From Selenomonadales bacterium (GTDB lineage: Bacteria > Bacillota > Negativicutes > Sporomusales > UBA7701): a stretch of DNA of 64,000 nucleotides. The notes below the pieces were generated by a model. It had not been told where the DNA came from. It did no database searches and worked only from the letters and a program-made list of their open reading frames with translations. Position numbers and translations under genes: made by a program. Where the stretch lies: positions 1-64,000 of the forward strand of contig JAHDOI010000026.1 in assembly GCA_018434945.1 (NCBI GenBank), written 5' to 3'. Positions 52,472-61,816 of the stretch are shown here, piece after piece. Positions within the stretch are counted from its first letter, which is position 1, and every line of letters starts with the position of its first letter.

Positions 52472-55400
52472 ATGCACACTCTCTATTGCACGCCTTTGGG
52501 CGAAACGATGCGGGACAGCTTCGCCGCCGAACTGGCCGGGACCGTCAGTCAGGGATGCGGCTGCGGGCAAGCCTTCCTTCTGCCCAGCGCCCATCTGCTC
52601 GGTGCTGTCCGCCGCAGCCTGCGGGCGTTAGGCCCGCCGGGCTACGAACAGCCTTGCTTGCTCGCCTTTGACGACCTTGTCGGCGAAATCGTCGCCCTGG
52701 CCGGCTATCCTCATCGCCTGATGGACCGGATGACGCAGGAATTAGTGGTCGCTGACGTTCTCGACAGCCTGGATAAAAAGCAGGCGCTGCCCTACTTCAG
52801 CGCCATCGCCTCCTTTCCCGGCTACATCAGCACCGTCACCAGCCTCCTGGCCGAGATCAAGCGCACGGCCGCCCCGCCCGAGGAATTTCCCATCGGCGCC
52901 AGCGGCAACGAGGCCAAGGACGCCGAGGTCCACGCCATCTACGAGGCTTACCAGGAAGTATTGGCGGCCCGCGAACTGGCCGACCTCGAAGAGATGTATT
53001 TCCTGGCGATAAAAGCCCTCGGCGGAGGCCTGGCTCTGCCGTACAAGAAAATTTACATAAGCGAATTCTATATCCTCACGCCGCTGCAGCTCGCTCTCGT
53101 CAAAGAACTAAAGCGGGTGGCGGCGATCGACATCGGCATCGTATACGAGCACAACCGGCCGGAAATATACGCCGCCGCCGAACAAACCTATACCGACCTG
53201 GTCGGCATGGGCTTCAAGCCAGTCTTCGTCGCCGCCCGGCGACACACGTCGGCCGGCCTCGCCCACATCCGCGGCAGCCTGTTCGCGACCAAGCCCGAAA
53301 TCCTCGCCGCCGCGCCCGAAGTCGCCGTCGTCAGCAGTCCCACCAGGGCCAAGGAAATGGCGGTGGCGGCGGCCCGCATCAAAAAACTGCTCCTGTCCGG
53401 GGCCTGCAGGCCGGCGGAGATCGCGGTAGTCGTACGCGATACCGGCGCATGGGCCGAGTTTCGCGACATATGCGGAGATTTCGGATTGCCGGTCAGCCTG
53501 GCCCGCGAAGAACGGCTGGCCGACCAGCCGCCGGCCCGCCTGCTGGTGAGCGCCCTTGCCGCCAGAACAGACGGCGGCGCGCGCCCCACCGTCCTCAACC
53601 TGATAAAGTCGCCGCTGGTCGCCGACGCCCTCGGCATCGACGCCGACGCCGCCGAACAGGCGGCGCTGGGACGCGTCATCCGCTCGTGGCGGGACTGGTT
53701 CGGCGTCTTTAAAGATACTAAGGCTCCTGCAGGCATCGCCGACTCCCGCAGGGGCTTCGACAAGCTCGGCCGGCTGGTGACCACCCTGCCCCGGCAGGGA
53801 ACATGCGCGGCGTTCGCGGCCGCGCTCAAATCCGTCCTGGACACCCTCGGCATCCCGGCGACGCTGGGAAAAGCCTACAAGGACGGCCGCATAACGCTGC
53901 CCGTCGTCCAGGCCGGACTGCTGGCCTGGCAAAAATGCGGCGAGACGCTCGACGCAATTGCTGAAGGGTTCGTCCTCGCCGGACAGGGGGGGAGAACTCT
54001 GGCGGCCGCCGAATTCCTGCGCTTCTTCCGCCAGGCGTTGGCCGGGCAGACGATCAGGCTGGCAGGCCACAACGAGCAGGCTGTACAGGTGGTCAGCCCC
54101 GCCGGTGTAAGGGGCGTCAGCTTCCGGGCCGTCTTCGTCCTCGGCCTGACCGACGGCGAATTCCCCTTGAGGGAGCGGGAAAACTGGCTGTACGACGACC
54201 GAGAGCGCGCCGCAATGGCCAGCCTTGGCCTGACACTGACCACGGCGGCTTTCCGGCGGGCTGAGGAAGATCTCTATTTCGCCGTCGCCGTCGCCCTGGC
54301 CGAAGAAATGTTGACAATCAGCGGCCGTGAAGACGCCGAGACGCTGCCCTCGCCCTATATCGCCGAAGTCGTCCGCCTTTTCGCTCCCGCCGCTTTAACC
54401 ACCGACAAATACAGCGCGGTCGAATTCTTCCCCGCCGATTACGACGAAATATTCTCCGCCCGCGAACTGACCGGCAAGGCCCTCCTCGACACCAGAGGAG
54501 CCGCCGGCCCCGAAGCCCGCGCCGCCGCCGACTACGTCCTCGCCAACCTCGCCGACGGCGATTTCGCCCGGCGGGTGTCGGCCGAAAAAGAGCGCGGCCG
54601 CGGCCCGGGACCATACGACGGTCTTGTCGGCACCGATGGCGGCGAGGAACACGGACCGCCCGTGTTCAGCATCACCGCTCTCGAAGAATATGCCCAGTGC
54701 CCGTTCCGCTACTTTGCCACCCGCAGCCTAAAGCTACAGGAGTGGGAAGAAAAAGAAGAAGAGGCCGGTTACGATGTTATCGGCAACATCTACCACGAAG
54801 TTCTGGCTGCCTTCCTGCGCGCCCATCGCGGCCAGACCCTCGACCCCGCCGAAGCCGAAGACTACCGCGCCGAGCTGCTCGCCGCCCTCGACGGCGTATG
54901 CGGCCGCCTCGCCGCGGAGGACAAGTCCTTCGGCAGCAAAGCATGGGAATACAGGCGGCGTCGTATTGAGGCTACGCTCCGCCGCTGGCTGGATTTCGAA
55001 ATCGCCGAACAGAACAGCTGCGGTCTCGCCTTTACACCCGCATACCTCGAATGGGGGTTCGGCCTGCCGGTCGACGAAGGTATGGATGCCGCATCCGTGA
55101 CGGAACCGCTGGAGATCGTCGCCGGGGACCGGTCGCTCAAAATCGTCGGCAAAATCGACCGCATCGACGCTGTAGGCGGCAAACTGGCGGTCATGGACTA
55201 CAAACGCAAATACGCGCCCCGCTTCCGCGACCTGGAGGCCGGCACCGATCTGCAGGCAGCCCTCTACATCATGGCGACCGAGCGCTTCCTGTGCCCGGAA
55301 GGCGGCGAAGTGGCCGGCGGGGGCTACTACTCGGTCGAAAACGCCAAGAAGGAAGGCGGTATGTGGCGGGCCGCGCTCGCCGGCGACATCGGCCATCGCG

Positions 55401-55612
55401 CCGCCAAGGAGGCCGGCAACCTCGCCGCCACCGACTGGGAAGCCCTGCAGGCGGAAATCCGCCGTCTGGCCGGCGAGTACGGCGCCGGCATCCGCAGAGG
55501 GGAATTCCCGGTGCGGCCGGCAGCCGAGTGCCCGGCTTACTGCGTAGCCCGCGGCATATGCCGCTACCGGCCTGAGAACGGGCGTCCGGCGGGAGGTGAA
55601 AACGATGGCTGA
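52472..55612 (+). CDS. addB: ATP-dependent helicase/nuclease subunit B
   Basis: AddB subunit (1046 residues) of the AddAB double-strand-break resection enzyme. The C-terminal RecB-type nuclease has VDEGMD, the IDRIDAVGGKLAVMDYKRK active-site Asp/Lys pair (about 895-913) and an Fe-S cluster set: Cys in YAQCPFRYF (near 744) and C-3-C-5-C at the end (CPAYCVARGIC). No Walker A motif is seen at the N-terminus, unlike B. subtilis AddB. ATG at 52472 follows GGGAGGG. It overlaps addA by 8 bp. Confidence 0.9.
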   Translation: MHTLYCTPLGETMRDSFAAELAGTVSQGCGCGQAFLLPSAHLLGAVRRSLRALGPPGYEQPCLLAFDDLVGEIVALAGYPHRLMDRMTQELVVADVLDSLDKKQALPYFSAIASFPGYISTVTSLLAEIKRTAAPPEEFPIGASGNEAKDAEVHAIYEAYQEVLAARELADLEEMYFLAIKALGGGLALPYKKIYISEFYILTPLQLALVKELKRVAAIDIGIVYEHNRPEIYAAAEQTYTDLVGMGFKPVFVAARRHTSAGLAHIRGSLFATKPEILAAAPEVAVVSSPTRAKEMAVAAARIKKLLLSGACRPAEIAVVVRDTGAWAEFRDICGDFGLPVSLAREERLADQPPARLLVSALAARTDGGARPTVLNLIKSPLVADALGIDADAAEQAALGRVIRSWRDWFGVFKDTKAPAGIADSRRGFDKLGRLVTTLPRQGTCAAFAAALKSVLDTLGIPATLGKAYKDGRITLPVVQAGLLAWQKCGETLDAIAEGFVLAGQGGRTLAAAEFLRFFRQALAGQTIRLAGHNEQAVQVVSPAGVRGVSFRAVFVLGLTDGEFPLRERENWLYDDRERAAMASLGLTLTTAAFRRAEEDLYFAVAVALAEEMLTISGREDAETLPSPYIAEVVRLFAPAALTTDKYSAVEFFPADYDEIFSARELTGKALLDTRGAAGPEARAAADYVLANLADGDFARRVSAEKERGRGPGPYDGLVGTDGGEEHGPPVFSITALEEYAQCPFRYFATRSLKLQEWEEKEEEAGYDVIGNIYHEVLAAFLRAHRGQTLDPAEAEDYRAELLAALDGVCGRLAAEDKSFGSKAWEYRRRRIEATLRRWLDFEIAEQNSCGLAFTPAYLEWGFGLPVDEGMDAASVTEPLEIVAGDRSLKIVGKIDRIDAVGGKLAVMDYKRKYAPRFRDLEAGTDLQAALYIMATERFLCPEGGEVAGGGYYSVENAKKEGGMWRAALAGDIGHRAAKEAGNLAATDWEALQAEIRRLAGEYGAGIRRGEFPVRPAAECPAYCVARGICRYRPENGRPAGGENDG

Positions 55613-58600
55613 GTTCACCACCGGGCAAAAGACCGCCATCGAAACCCTTGACGCCAACGTCGCCGTAGCGGCGGGCGCAGGGGCCGGCAAGACCCGCGTC
55701 CTCGTCGAACGCTACCTGAACATCCTCGCCCGCGACAAAGCCGCGTGCGACGGGATACTGGCCATCACCTTCACCAACAAGGCGGCCAAGGAAATGAAGG
55801 AACGCATCCGGAAGCAGGCTTCGGAACTGGTCGCGGCCGCCGAAGGAGAGGGGGGGCTCAAGTGGCGCGCCGTGCTCGGCGAGCTCGAATACGCCCCCAT
55901 CGGCACCTTCCATAGCTTCTGCGCCCGCGTGCTGCGCGAAAATCCCGTCGAAGCGGCGCTCGACCCGAACTTCGCGGTCCTCGACGAAGCCGAGGCCGCT
56001 CTCCTCACCGAAAAAGCACTGGCGGAAGTATTCGCCGCCGCCCTGGCCGCGGGAGCTCCTTGGCTCGACAACCTCCTCCGCGCCTACGACAAGACGCTGC
56101 TCACCACCGTCGTGCCCGACCTTTACGATAAAATCGCCGCCGCCGGCCTGCTCGGCGCCAGCCTCCCCGGAATGCTGGCCGAGCCCTACCGCCAGGCGGT
56201 CGCCGCCGCATCCAGCCTCAAGCATGACCTCACGGCGCTGTGCGGCGAACTAATCGCCTACAAAGACAACCTCAAAAAGACGGGGGCCCAATTCACCCGA
56301 GTGGACAGGCTGGCCCGCGACTGGCCGAACGTCGCCGCCGCCATTGCCGCCGCCGGCGAAGATACCGCCGCCGACGCCGTTCTGGGCGACTACCTCGACG
56401 GACTGGACCGCCGTTCCGGGGACAAGGAAATCGTCGCCGCCATCAGAGAAACGCTCAGACGTCTGCGCCAAGTGCGATGCGACCGGATCGCACTTGGCAT
56501 CATCCCCGACCTCTGCAGCCTGCTCGCGGAACTCGACGCCGCGCTGGCCGCGCATAAACGCGAGCAGCGGATACTTACATTCACAGACCTGGAAGTCCGC
56601 ACCGCCCGCCTCCTGAAAGAGTATCCGGCCGTCAGGCAAAGATACCTCAGCCGCATCAACTACATCATGGTGGACGAATTTCAGGACACCAACGACCTGC
56701 AGCGCCAGATCGTCTACCTCGTGGCCGGCGGCGACGCCGAAGCGCTGCGGGGCCGCAAACTGTTCGTCGTCGGCGACCCCAAACAATCCATCTACCGTTT
56801 CCGCGGCGCCGATGTCGCCGTTTTCGCCCGCGTCCGCGACGACATCGCGGCGAGCGGCGGCGAGATCATCGACCTCGACGTCAACTTCCGCTCCCTCGAC
56901 AGCCTGCTGACCCTCTTCAACGAATGCTTCGCCGCCGTCATGGGCACCGCCGAGGACGTCATCCCCTTCCAGCCCCTGGGCGCCTTCCGCCGCGACGACC
57001 AGGCCGGCGGAGTTTGCGCCGAATTATTGGCTACCACCGTGAACGGGGAGGGGGGCGACCTGCGGACAGCGGAGGCTGAGGCCGTTGCCCGGCGGATCGG
57101 CACGATGGTGTCCGGCCAGAAAGCGCTCGTCGACCGTGACACCGCACCAAGGCCGGTGCAATACGGCGACATTGCCGTCCTCTTCCGCACCGTGACCGAC
57201 CTCGACACTTACGCCGCCGCGCTGCAGACCGCGGGCATCCCCTACTACGTCGTGGGCGGCCGGGGGTTCTATCACCGCCAGGAAATCATCGATATGCTCA
57301 ACCTCCTGCAGGTGGTCGACAACCGCGGCAACGAAACGGCCCTTGCCGGGGTACTGCGCTCCCCCCTCTTCCTGCTCTCCGATGCCGCCCTGCTGATGCT
57401 GAAGAAAGGCGGCCCCGGCCTGTGGCAGGGGCTGGAACGGCACGCCGCCGTCGCCGGGCTGCCCGAAGAGCAGCGCCAGGCGGCGGCGAGAGCCTGGCGG
57501 GTCATCACCGGCCTCCGCAACCTGCGCGGGTCAGTGGGGGTTTCCCGCCTCATCCGCCTGGCCCTCGACGAAACAGGCTATCTGAACTTCGTCCTCACCC
57601 AGTTCATGGGGCAGCAGAAATACGCCAACCTCCTCAAGCTCACGGCGGTGGCAGACGCCTTCGAGAGCAAAGGGGCCGCCACGCTCGGCGACTTCCTGCG
57701 CTACGTCGCCAAACTTGTCGCCGGCGAAGTCCGCGAAAGCGAAGCCCAGGTCGAGAGCGAGGGCGGCGACACCGTCAAACTCATGACCATCCACAAGGCC
57801 AAAGGCCTGGAGTTTCCCGTCGTCTTCATCCCCGATCTTCACCGCCGCTTCCGCGATGAAACCGGACCCGTCCTGTTCGGCGCCGGACGAGGAATAGGGC
57901 TGAAAGTCCCTGGGGCCGGCGGCGAACTTGTCGCCACCTCTGTGCACGATGAGGTCGCCTCGCAGGAAAAGAGACTTTCCCTGCTCGAGTTAAAACGGGT
58001 ACTATACGTCGCTCTCACCCGCGCCAAAGATTATCTCGTCCTGTCGGCCGCCGGCGGCAAAGTCACCACAGGCAAAGAATTCACCGCGCTCGGTACGTGG
58101 CTTGGCTGGCTGGGCAAAGTCTACAACTTCGGCGACCTCGGCGCCCTCCCCGACCGGCTGGCGGTCGACAAAGCCGCCATCGCGGTCTGCCCCGGCCACG
58201 CGCTCCCGCCTGTGCAGCCTTGCGCCGCAGCGGACAATGTTCAAGACGCCCGCCCCGGCGCCGGCTGGCTCGAAGGGCTCGCCGGGCGCATCGCCGCCCT
58301 GCCGCCCGTCCGCCCCGAGGCCGTCTTCACCGTCAGCGCCATCGGCAAATTCCGGCTCTGTCCCCGCGCCTACTATTACGGCTTCGTCGCCGCCCTGCCG
58401 GAAGCGCCTGTCGAGGTGCCCTTCCGGTCCGGCGCGGCCAGGCCCCCCGGCCGGATCATCGGCGACATCCTCCACCGCTCATTGGAACTTGCCGACCAAG
58501 ACCTGCCGGTCGACGTATCGCTTGCCAGGGCGGCCGCGGAAAAAGCTCCCCTTCGCTGGCGCCAGGCCGCTATGACCGAAGTGCGGCCGCTGCTGGCCAG

Positions 58601-59084
58601 CTACACGGCCGGCCCCCTTTTCCGGGAAATAGCCGCCCATCCCGTACGGCGGGAGTGGCAGTTCGCCTTCCACCTCCCCGACCCCGAAGGGCGGGAAGCT
58701 TACGCCTTCGCCGGCCGTGTCGATTGCCTGCTGGACTACCGGGACGGCACTTTCGGCATCATCGACTATAAGACCGACAAAGTCACCGCCCGCGAGGCTG
58801 CGGACAAAGCGGACGAATACGCCCTCCAACTGGTGCTTTACGCCCTGGCGGCCGATGCCGCCGGACATGGAACCGTGAAAGACGCCCGGCTCCACTTCCT
58901 GCGGCCTGGCGTCACCGTGGCGGTATCGGTCGACGAAGCTGCGCTGACCGCGGCCAAGGCCGAACTCGTGGCGATATGCCGCCACATCCGCGGCAGCGAC
59001 CGCGAGGAGGATTATCCTATCTGCACCGCCTGGTGTGCCCGCTGCGGCTACCGCGTACTGTGCAGCGGCTACAGGTCCGAATAA
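55605..59084 (+). CDS. addA: ATP-dependent helicase/nuclease subunit A
   Basis: UvrD-like helicase plus nuclease subunit (1159 residues) of AddAB, used in recombinational repair. Helicase motifs are in order: AAGAGAGKTRVLVERYL (about 23-39), GTFHSFCARVLR, VDEFQDTNDLQ, GDPKQSIYRFRGAD, LDVNFRS, TIHKAKGLEFPVVF and YVALTRAKDYL. The C-terminal nuclease has GRVDCLLDYRDGTFGIIDYKTDKV. ATG at 55605 has GGGAGGTGA five bases upstream. The addB-addA order is the usual one. Confidence 0.95.
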   Translation: MAEFTTGQKTAIETLDANVAVAAGAGAGKTRVLVERYLNILARDKAACDGILAITFTNKAAKEMKERIRKQASELVAAAEGEGGLKWRAVLGELEYAPIGTFHSFCARVLRENPVEAALDPNFAVLDEAEAALLTEKALAEVFAAALAAGAPWLDNLLRAYDKTLLTTVVPDLYDKIAAAGLLGASLPGMLAEPYRQAVAAASSLKHDLTALCGELIAYKDNLKKTGAQFTRVDRLARDWPNVAAAIAAAGEDTAADAVLGDYLDGLDRRSGDKEIVAAIRETLRRLRQVRCDRIALGIIPDLCSLLAELDAALAAHKREQRILTFTDLEVRTARLLKEYPAVRQRYLSRINYIMVDEFQDTNDLQRQIVYLVAGGDAEALRGRKLFVVGDPKQSIYRFRGADVAVFARVRDDIAASGGEIIDLDVNFRSLDSLLTLFNECFAAVMGTAEDVIPFQPLGAFRRDDQAGGVCAELLATTVNGEGGDLRTAEAEAVARRIGTMVSGQKALVDRDTAPRPVQYGDIAVLFRTVTDLDTYAAALQTAGIPYYVVGGRGFYHRQEIIDMLNLLQVVDNRGNETALAGVLRSPLFLLSDAALLMLKKGGPGLWQGLERHAAVAGLPEEQRQAAARAWRVITGLRNLRGSVGVSRLIRLALDETGYLNFVLTQFMGQQKYANLLKLTAVADAFESKGAATLGDFLRYVAKLVAGEVRESEAQVESEGGDTVKLMTIHKAKGLEFPVVFIPDLHRRFRDETGPVLFGAGRGIGLKVPGAGGELVATSVHDEVASQEKRLSLLELKRVLYVALTRAKDYLVLSAAGGKVTTGKEFTALGTWLGWLGKVYNFGDLGALPDRLAVDKAAIAVCPGHALPPVQPCAAADNVQDARPGAGWLEGLAGRIAALPPVRPEAVFTVSAIGKFRLCPRAYYYGFVAALPEAPVEVPFRSGAARPPGRIIGDILHRSLELADQDLPVDVSLARAAAEKAPLRWRQAAMTEVRPLLASYTAGPLFREIAAHPVRREWQFAFHLPDPEGREAYAFAGRVDCLLDYRDGTFGIIDYKTDKVTAREAADKADEYALQLVLYALAADAAGHGTVKDARLHFLRPGVTVAVSVDEAALTAAKAELVAICRHIRGSDREEDYPICTAWCARCGYRVLCSGYRSE

Positions 59085-59094
59085 GGCAGAGGGA

Positions 59095-59131
59095 CAGCTA
59101 AACCCCGCCGATTTCCGGCGGGGTTTAGCTG
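59095..59131. terminator. addBA terminator
   Basis: A perfect 16-bp stem (59095-59110 with 59116-59131, loop ATTTC). T run after the stem is short, but stem strength is high; it also faces the converging small gene. Confidence 0.8.
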
Positions 59132-59166
59132 TTTGAAACATATTCCTGTTTATAACGATCCATTAT

Positions 59167-59271
59167 TCAGTCTGCTTTTTGCGGGCAAGCGGTGCTTTTG
59201 TCGTGGCATTTCTCGCATGTGAGCCAGTTTTCGCAGCCGGGGCCGAGACAGAAGGCATTGCAGTCGTACAT
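59167..59271 (-). CDS. tiny Cys-rich protein (34 aa)
   Basis: A 34-residue reading frame starting MYDCNAFCLGPGCEN with an AAAGGAGGG site 8 bases before the ATG. It holds six cysteines in two small groups (C-3-C-4-C, then C-2-C and a last C) plus a His, which suggests metal or Fe-S binding. The ribosome site, the long AT-rich upstream region and the terminator hairpin downstream support it as a real gene. Family not recognised. Confidence 0.6.
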   Translation of the reverse strand: MYDCNAFCLGPGCENWLTCEKCHDKSTACPQKAD

Positions 59272-59543
59272 AAAGAACACCCTCCTTTGTTTCTTGATTA
59301 AATTATAGCAATGAAAATTAATAAAATCAATAAATAACAGCAAGTTAAATTAATAACTTATACATTGTTACTGTAATAACTTAATAAAAATGAATAAGTT
59401 ACGTTATTAACTTACTTAATTACCGGAGTGTGATATTTTTGTAACATTCTGCCGTTTCCCGAAGGCCCTAAATGTCAAAAACCAGTCCGTGCGCCTGTTT
59501 CCGCGCCGCACATGGTAAAAAATTCACACGTGAGAACAAAAAA
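59272..59543. repeat. AT-rich intergenic region with clustered TAACTTA half-sites
   Basis: About 300 bp without a gene. TAACTTA or its complement occurs at 59354-59360, 59377-59383, 59395-59401 (inverted) and 59408-59414, with a partial AAGTTA at 59342. The last two form an inverted repeat around CGTTAT. This looks like a regulator-binding array before the tiny Cys-rich gene. The right-hand 100 bp show nothing recognisable. Confidence 0.45.
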
Positions 59544-59566
59544 AGTCCCGGCGTTTTGCCGGGACC
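59538..59566 (-). terminator. MBL-fold hydrolase gene terminator
   Basis: On the minus strand GTCCCGGC/GCCGGGAC (59558-59565 with 59545-59552) followed by seven T residues. Confidence 0.9.
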
Positions 59567-59576
59567 CTGCCGATAG

Positions 59577-60248
59577 CTATTCGAGATTGAGTGTTTCGCC
59601 CGGTTTTATGACCAACACAGTAATACCCAGCCGTTTTTCCACATCCTGCTTGAATTCGTGCGGATCCTGGGCAATAACCGGCCAAGTGTTGTAGTGCATC
59701 GGCACGACGAAACGCGGCTTGAGCATCGCCACTGCCTCCACGGCGTCCGACGGACCCATGGTGAAGTTGTCCCCGATCGGCAGCAGGGCGTAGTCGATCT
59801 TCTCCAGCCGGCCGAGAAGGGCCATATCGCCGAAGAGCGCGGTATCGCCGGCGTGGTACACAGTTGTGCCGCCCATATTGACGACGAAGCCGCAGGCGTG
59901 TCCTCCCGGCACGCCTGCACCGTGGAAGGCAAGCGTCAGGCGGATGTAGCCGAAATCGAAAGCATGCTTTCCTCCGAGATGCATAGCGTGTGCCTTGCAG
60001 CCCTGGCCGCCGCATAACCCTGCCATTTCGGCCGTGGACACGACTGTGGCCCCCGTGCGTTTGGCGATCTTCACCGTATCGCCGAGATGGTCGGCGTGGC
60101 CGTGGGAGGGCAGGACGTACTGGCAGTCGATATCGTCCGCCTGGGCGGCCGCGCAGGGGCTGTCGGTGAGAAACGGGTCGAATATAAGCGACGTTCGGCC
60201 GTCGGAAAGAAGAAAACAGGCATGACCGAGATACTTGAGGGTCTTCAT
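59577..60248 (-). CDS. UPF0173 metal-dependent hydrolase (MBL fold)
   Basis: A 223-residue metallo-beta-lactamase-fold protein. PSHGHADHLGD (about 47-57) is the HxHxDH metal motif, with GHAC, HAGDTALFGDM and a final MHYNTW His as further ligands. UPF0173 members resemble UlaG lactonases but have no agreed substrate. An AAGGAGG site precedes the ATG. It is divergent from moaA. Confidence 0.88.
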   Translation of the reverse strand: MKTLKYLGHACFLLSDGRTSLIFDPFLTDSPCAAAQADDIDCQYVLPSHGHADHLGDTVKIAKRTGATVVSTAEMAGLCGGQGCKAHAMHLGGKHAFDFGYIRLTLAFHGAGVPGGHACGFVVNMGGTTVYHAGDTALFGDMALLGRLEKIDYALLPIGDNFTMGPSDAVEAVAMLKPRFVVPMHYNTWPVIAQDPHEFKQDVEKRLGITVLVIKPGETLNLE

Positions 60249-60301
60249 GGCAAAACCTCCTTATCATTAATTCCCCGTGTCGGTCTGCGAATATTGTCCA
60301 G

Positions 60302-60312
60302 TAATACTATTA
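60302..60312. promoter_or_regulatory. TAATACTATTA palindrome between UPF0173 and moaA
   Basis: The same 11 bases occur in the superoxide reductase leader (11588-11598). Here the site lies in the divergent control region, about 55 bp before the UPF0173 start and 140 bp before moaA. Confidence 0.3.
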
Positions 60313-60454
60313 TCGCTCCGTCAGGAAAAAACCTCTCAACCTCCCAGGCGGATTATTAATGTTTCGCCTATGTCCGCCGCCGGGCAGGTTATCGGGCCGG
60401 GGCGGCGAATACTCTACCTACGGCCCTGTAAGGAGAAATAAAGGGGGCATAGCA

Positions 60455-61435
60455 ATGCACGACGGCCATGATCGGGCAATCCATTACCTCAGAGTGTCGG
60501 TCACCGACCGCTGTAATTTCCGCTGCGCCTATTGCATGCCGCCGCGGGGCGTAAAATGGCTGACCCGCGCCGAGATACTCACCTACGAGGAACTGCTGCG
60601 CCTTATCGACGTATTCAGTCGCCAAGGCATCAGGAACGTGCGTCTGACGGGCGGCGAGCCCCTGGTACGCAAGGGCATCGTCGAATTCGTCGCCGCCGTT
60701 AAAAAACTGGGGACGATCGAGGATCTCTCGCTTACAACCAACGGAAGCCTGCTGCCGCGATATGCCACCGCGTTGAAGGCGGCCGGCCTCGACCGGGTCA
60801 ACATCAGCCTCGATACCGTCGACCCGGCCGGCTTCATGAAAGTCACCTACTGCGGTCGCGTCGAGGACACCCTCCAGGGGGTAAAGAGTGCCCTTGAGGC
60901 AGGCCTCACGCCCGTCAAACTCAACGTCGTGCTCACCGAAGCCCTGAGCACTGCCGACCTGGCATTCTTTATCGACCAGGTTCAGCGCTACCCCATCGCC
61001 GTGCGCTTCATCGAACGCATGCCGCTGGGCGGCCGGGGCGGGCTCGCTTCGGGCCCCGACATCGCCGCCGTGAAACGGCTGCTGGAAGAAGCCGGGCACG
61101 GACGACTGGAGCCGGCGGCAATCAAGGGCAACGGTCCAGCCCGCTACTGGCGGCTGCCCAAGTCGCTGGGAACCTTCGGTTTCATCACGCCGATATCCGA
61201 GCATTTCTGCAACGCCTGCAACCGCCTCAGGCTGACCGCCGACGGCCGGCTACGCCCCTGCCTGCTGAGCGACCGGGAAATCGACGTGAGGACACCGCTG
61301 CGAGCCGGCGCCAGCGACGCCGACCTGGCAGAGCTATTCATCTCTGCCGTCAGCGCCAAGCCCCAGGGGCATTCCCTCTGCCGCACCAGCGGCTATCCAG
61401 GCTTCGGGCGCCGTATGTCTCAGATCGGAGGGTGA
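60455..61435 (+). CDS. moaA: GTP 3',8-cyclase
   Basis: Radical-SAM enzyme that starts molybdenum cofactor synthesis by converting GTP to 3',8-cyclo-GTP. The N-terminal cluster motif is CNFRCAYC (Cys20, 24, 27); the C-terminal cluster uses CNACNRLRLTADGRLRPCL. RLTGGEPLVR is the SAM-binding GGE block. The protein ends without the usual double Gly, closing in SQIGG. ATG at 60455 is chosen from the family N-terminus, though the AAGGGGG site is a little close. It heads moaA-moaD-moaC-MOSC-mogA. Confidence 0.95.
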   Translation: MHDGHDRAIHYLRVSVTDRCNFRCAYCMPPRGVKWLTRAEILTYEELLRLIDVFSRQGIRNVRLTGGEPLVRKGIVEFVAAVKKLGTIEDLSLTTNGSLLPRYATALKAAGLDRVNISLDTVDPAGFMKVTYCGRVEDTLQGVKSALEAGLTPVKLNVVLTEALSTADLAFFIDQVQRYPIAVRFIERMPLGGRGGLASGPDIAAVKRLLEEAGHGRLEPAAIKGNGPARYWRLPKSLGTFGFITPISEHFCNACNRLRLTADGRLRPCLLSDREIDVRTPLRAGASDADLAELFISAVSAKPQGHSLCRTSGYPGFGRRMSQIGG

Positions 61436-61546
61436 AAGAACCTAACAAAATATGGAAATTTATTGGCAGGAGTTTAACCGAACTGCCCGAATATTATACG
61501 TAACCTTGTAAAGACTTAACGCATACAGGGAAGGTGTGGGGCAGGT

Positions 61547-61792
61547 TTGGTTATCGAAGTGCGCTTATATGCGTCGTTAAGGCGCTGCCGGCCGGCGGTC
61601 TCGGATACCGGCATGGTGGCCGTCGACGTTCCTGATGGTATCTCTTTGGGCGAACTTCTCTCCGAATTGGAGATTGATACCGACGAGATAAAAATGGCGG
61701 CGGTTAACGGCGACGACAGTGATCCGGCGCGGGTCCTGTTCGACGGCGACCGGGTCGAGCTTTTCCCCCGTGATTTCGCCGCTAAGTCTTAA
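61547..61792 (+). CDS. MoaD/ThiS-like sulfur carrier protein
   Basis: An 81-residue ubiquitin-fold protein in the position of moaD, beginning MVIEVRLYASLRRCRP with VELFP near the C-terminus as in MoaD. The C-terminal Gly-Gly needed for adenylation and thiocarboxylation is missing: it ends FPRDFAAKS. So it may be a variant needing processing, or a non-canonical member; the true MoaD may be elsewhere. TTG start behind GGTGTGGGGCAGG. Confidence 0.75.
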   Translation: MVIEVRLYASLRRCRPAVSDTGMVAVDVPDGISLGELLSELEIDTDEIKMAAVNGDDSDPARVLFDGDRVELFPRDFAAKS

Positions 61793-61816
61793 GCAGTCGC
61801 AGGAAGGGGCCAGAGA

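Noticed and set aside
60313-60454. Molybdenum cofactor riboswitch before moaA
   Set aside because: The leader has some inverted repeats but I could not fit the conserved aptamer sequence.
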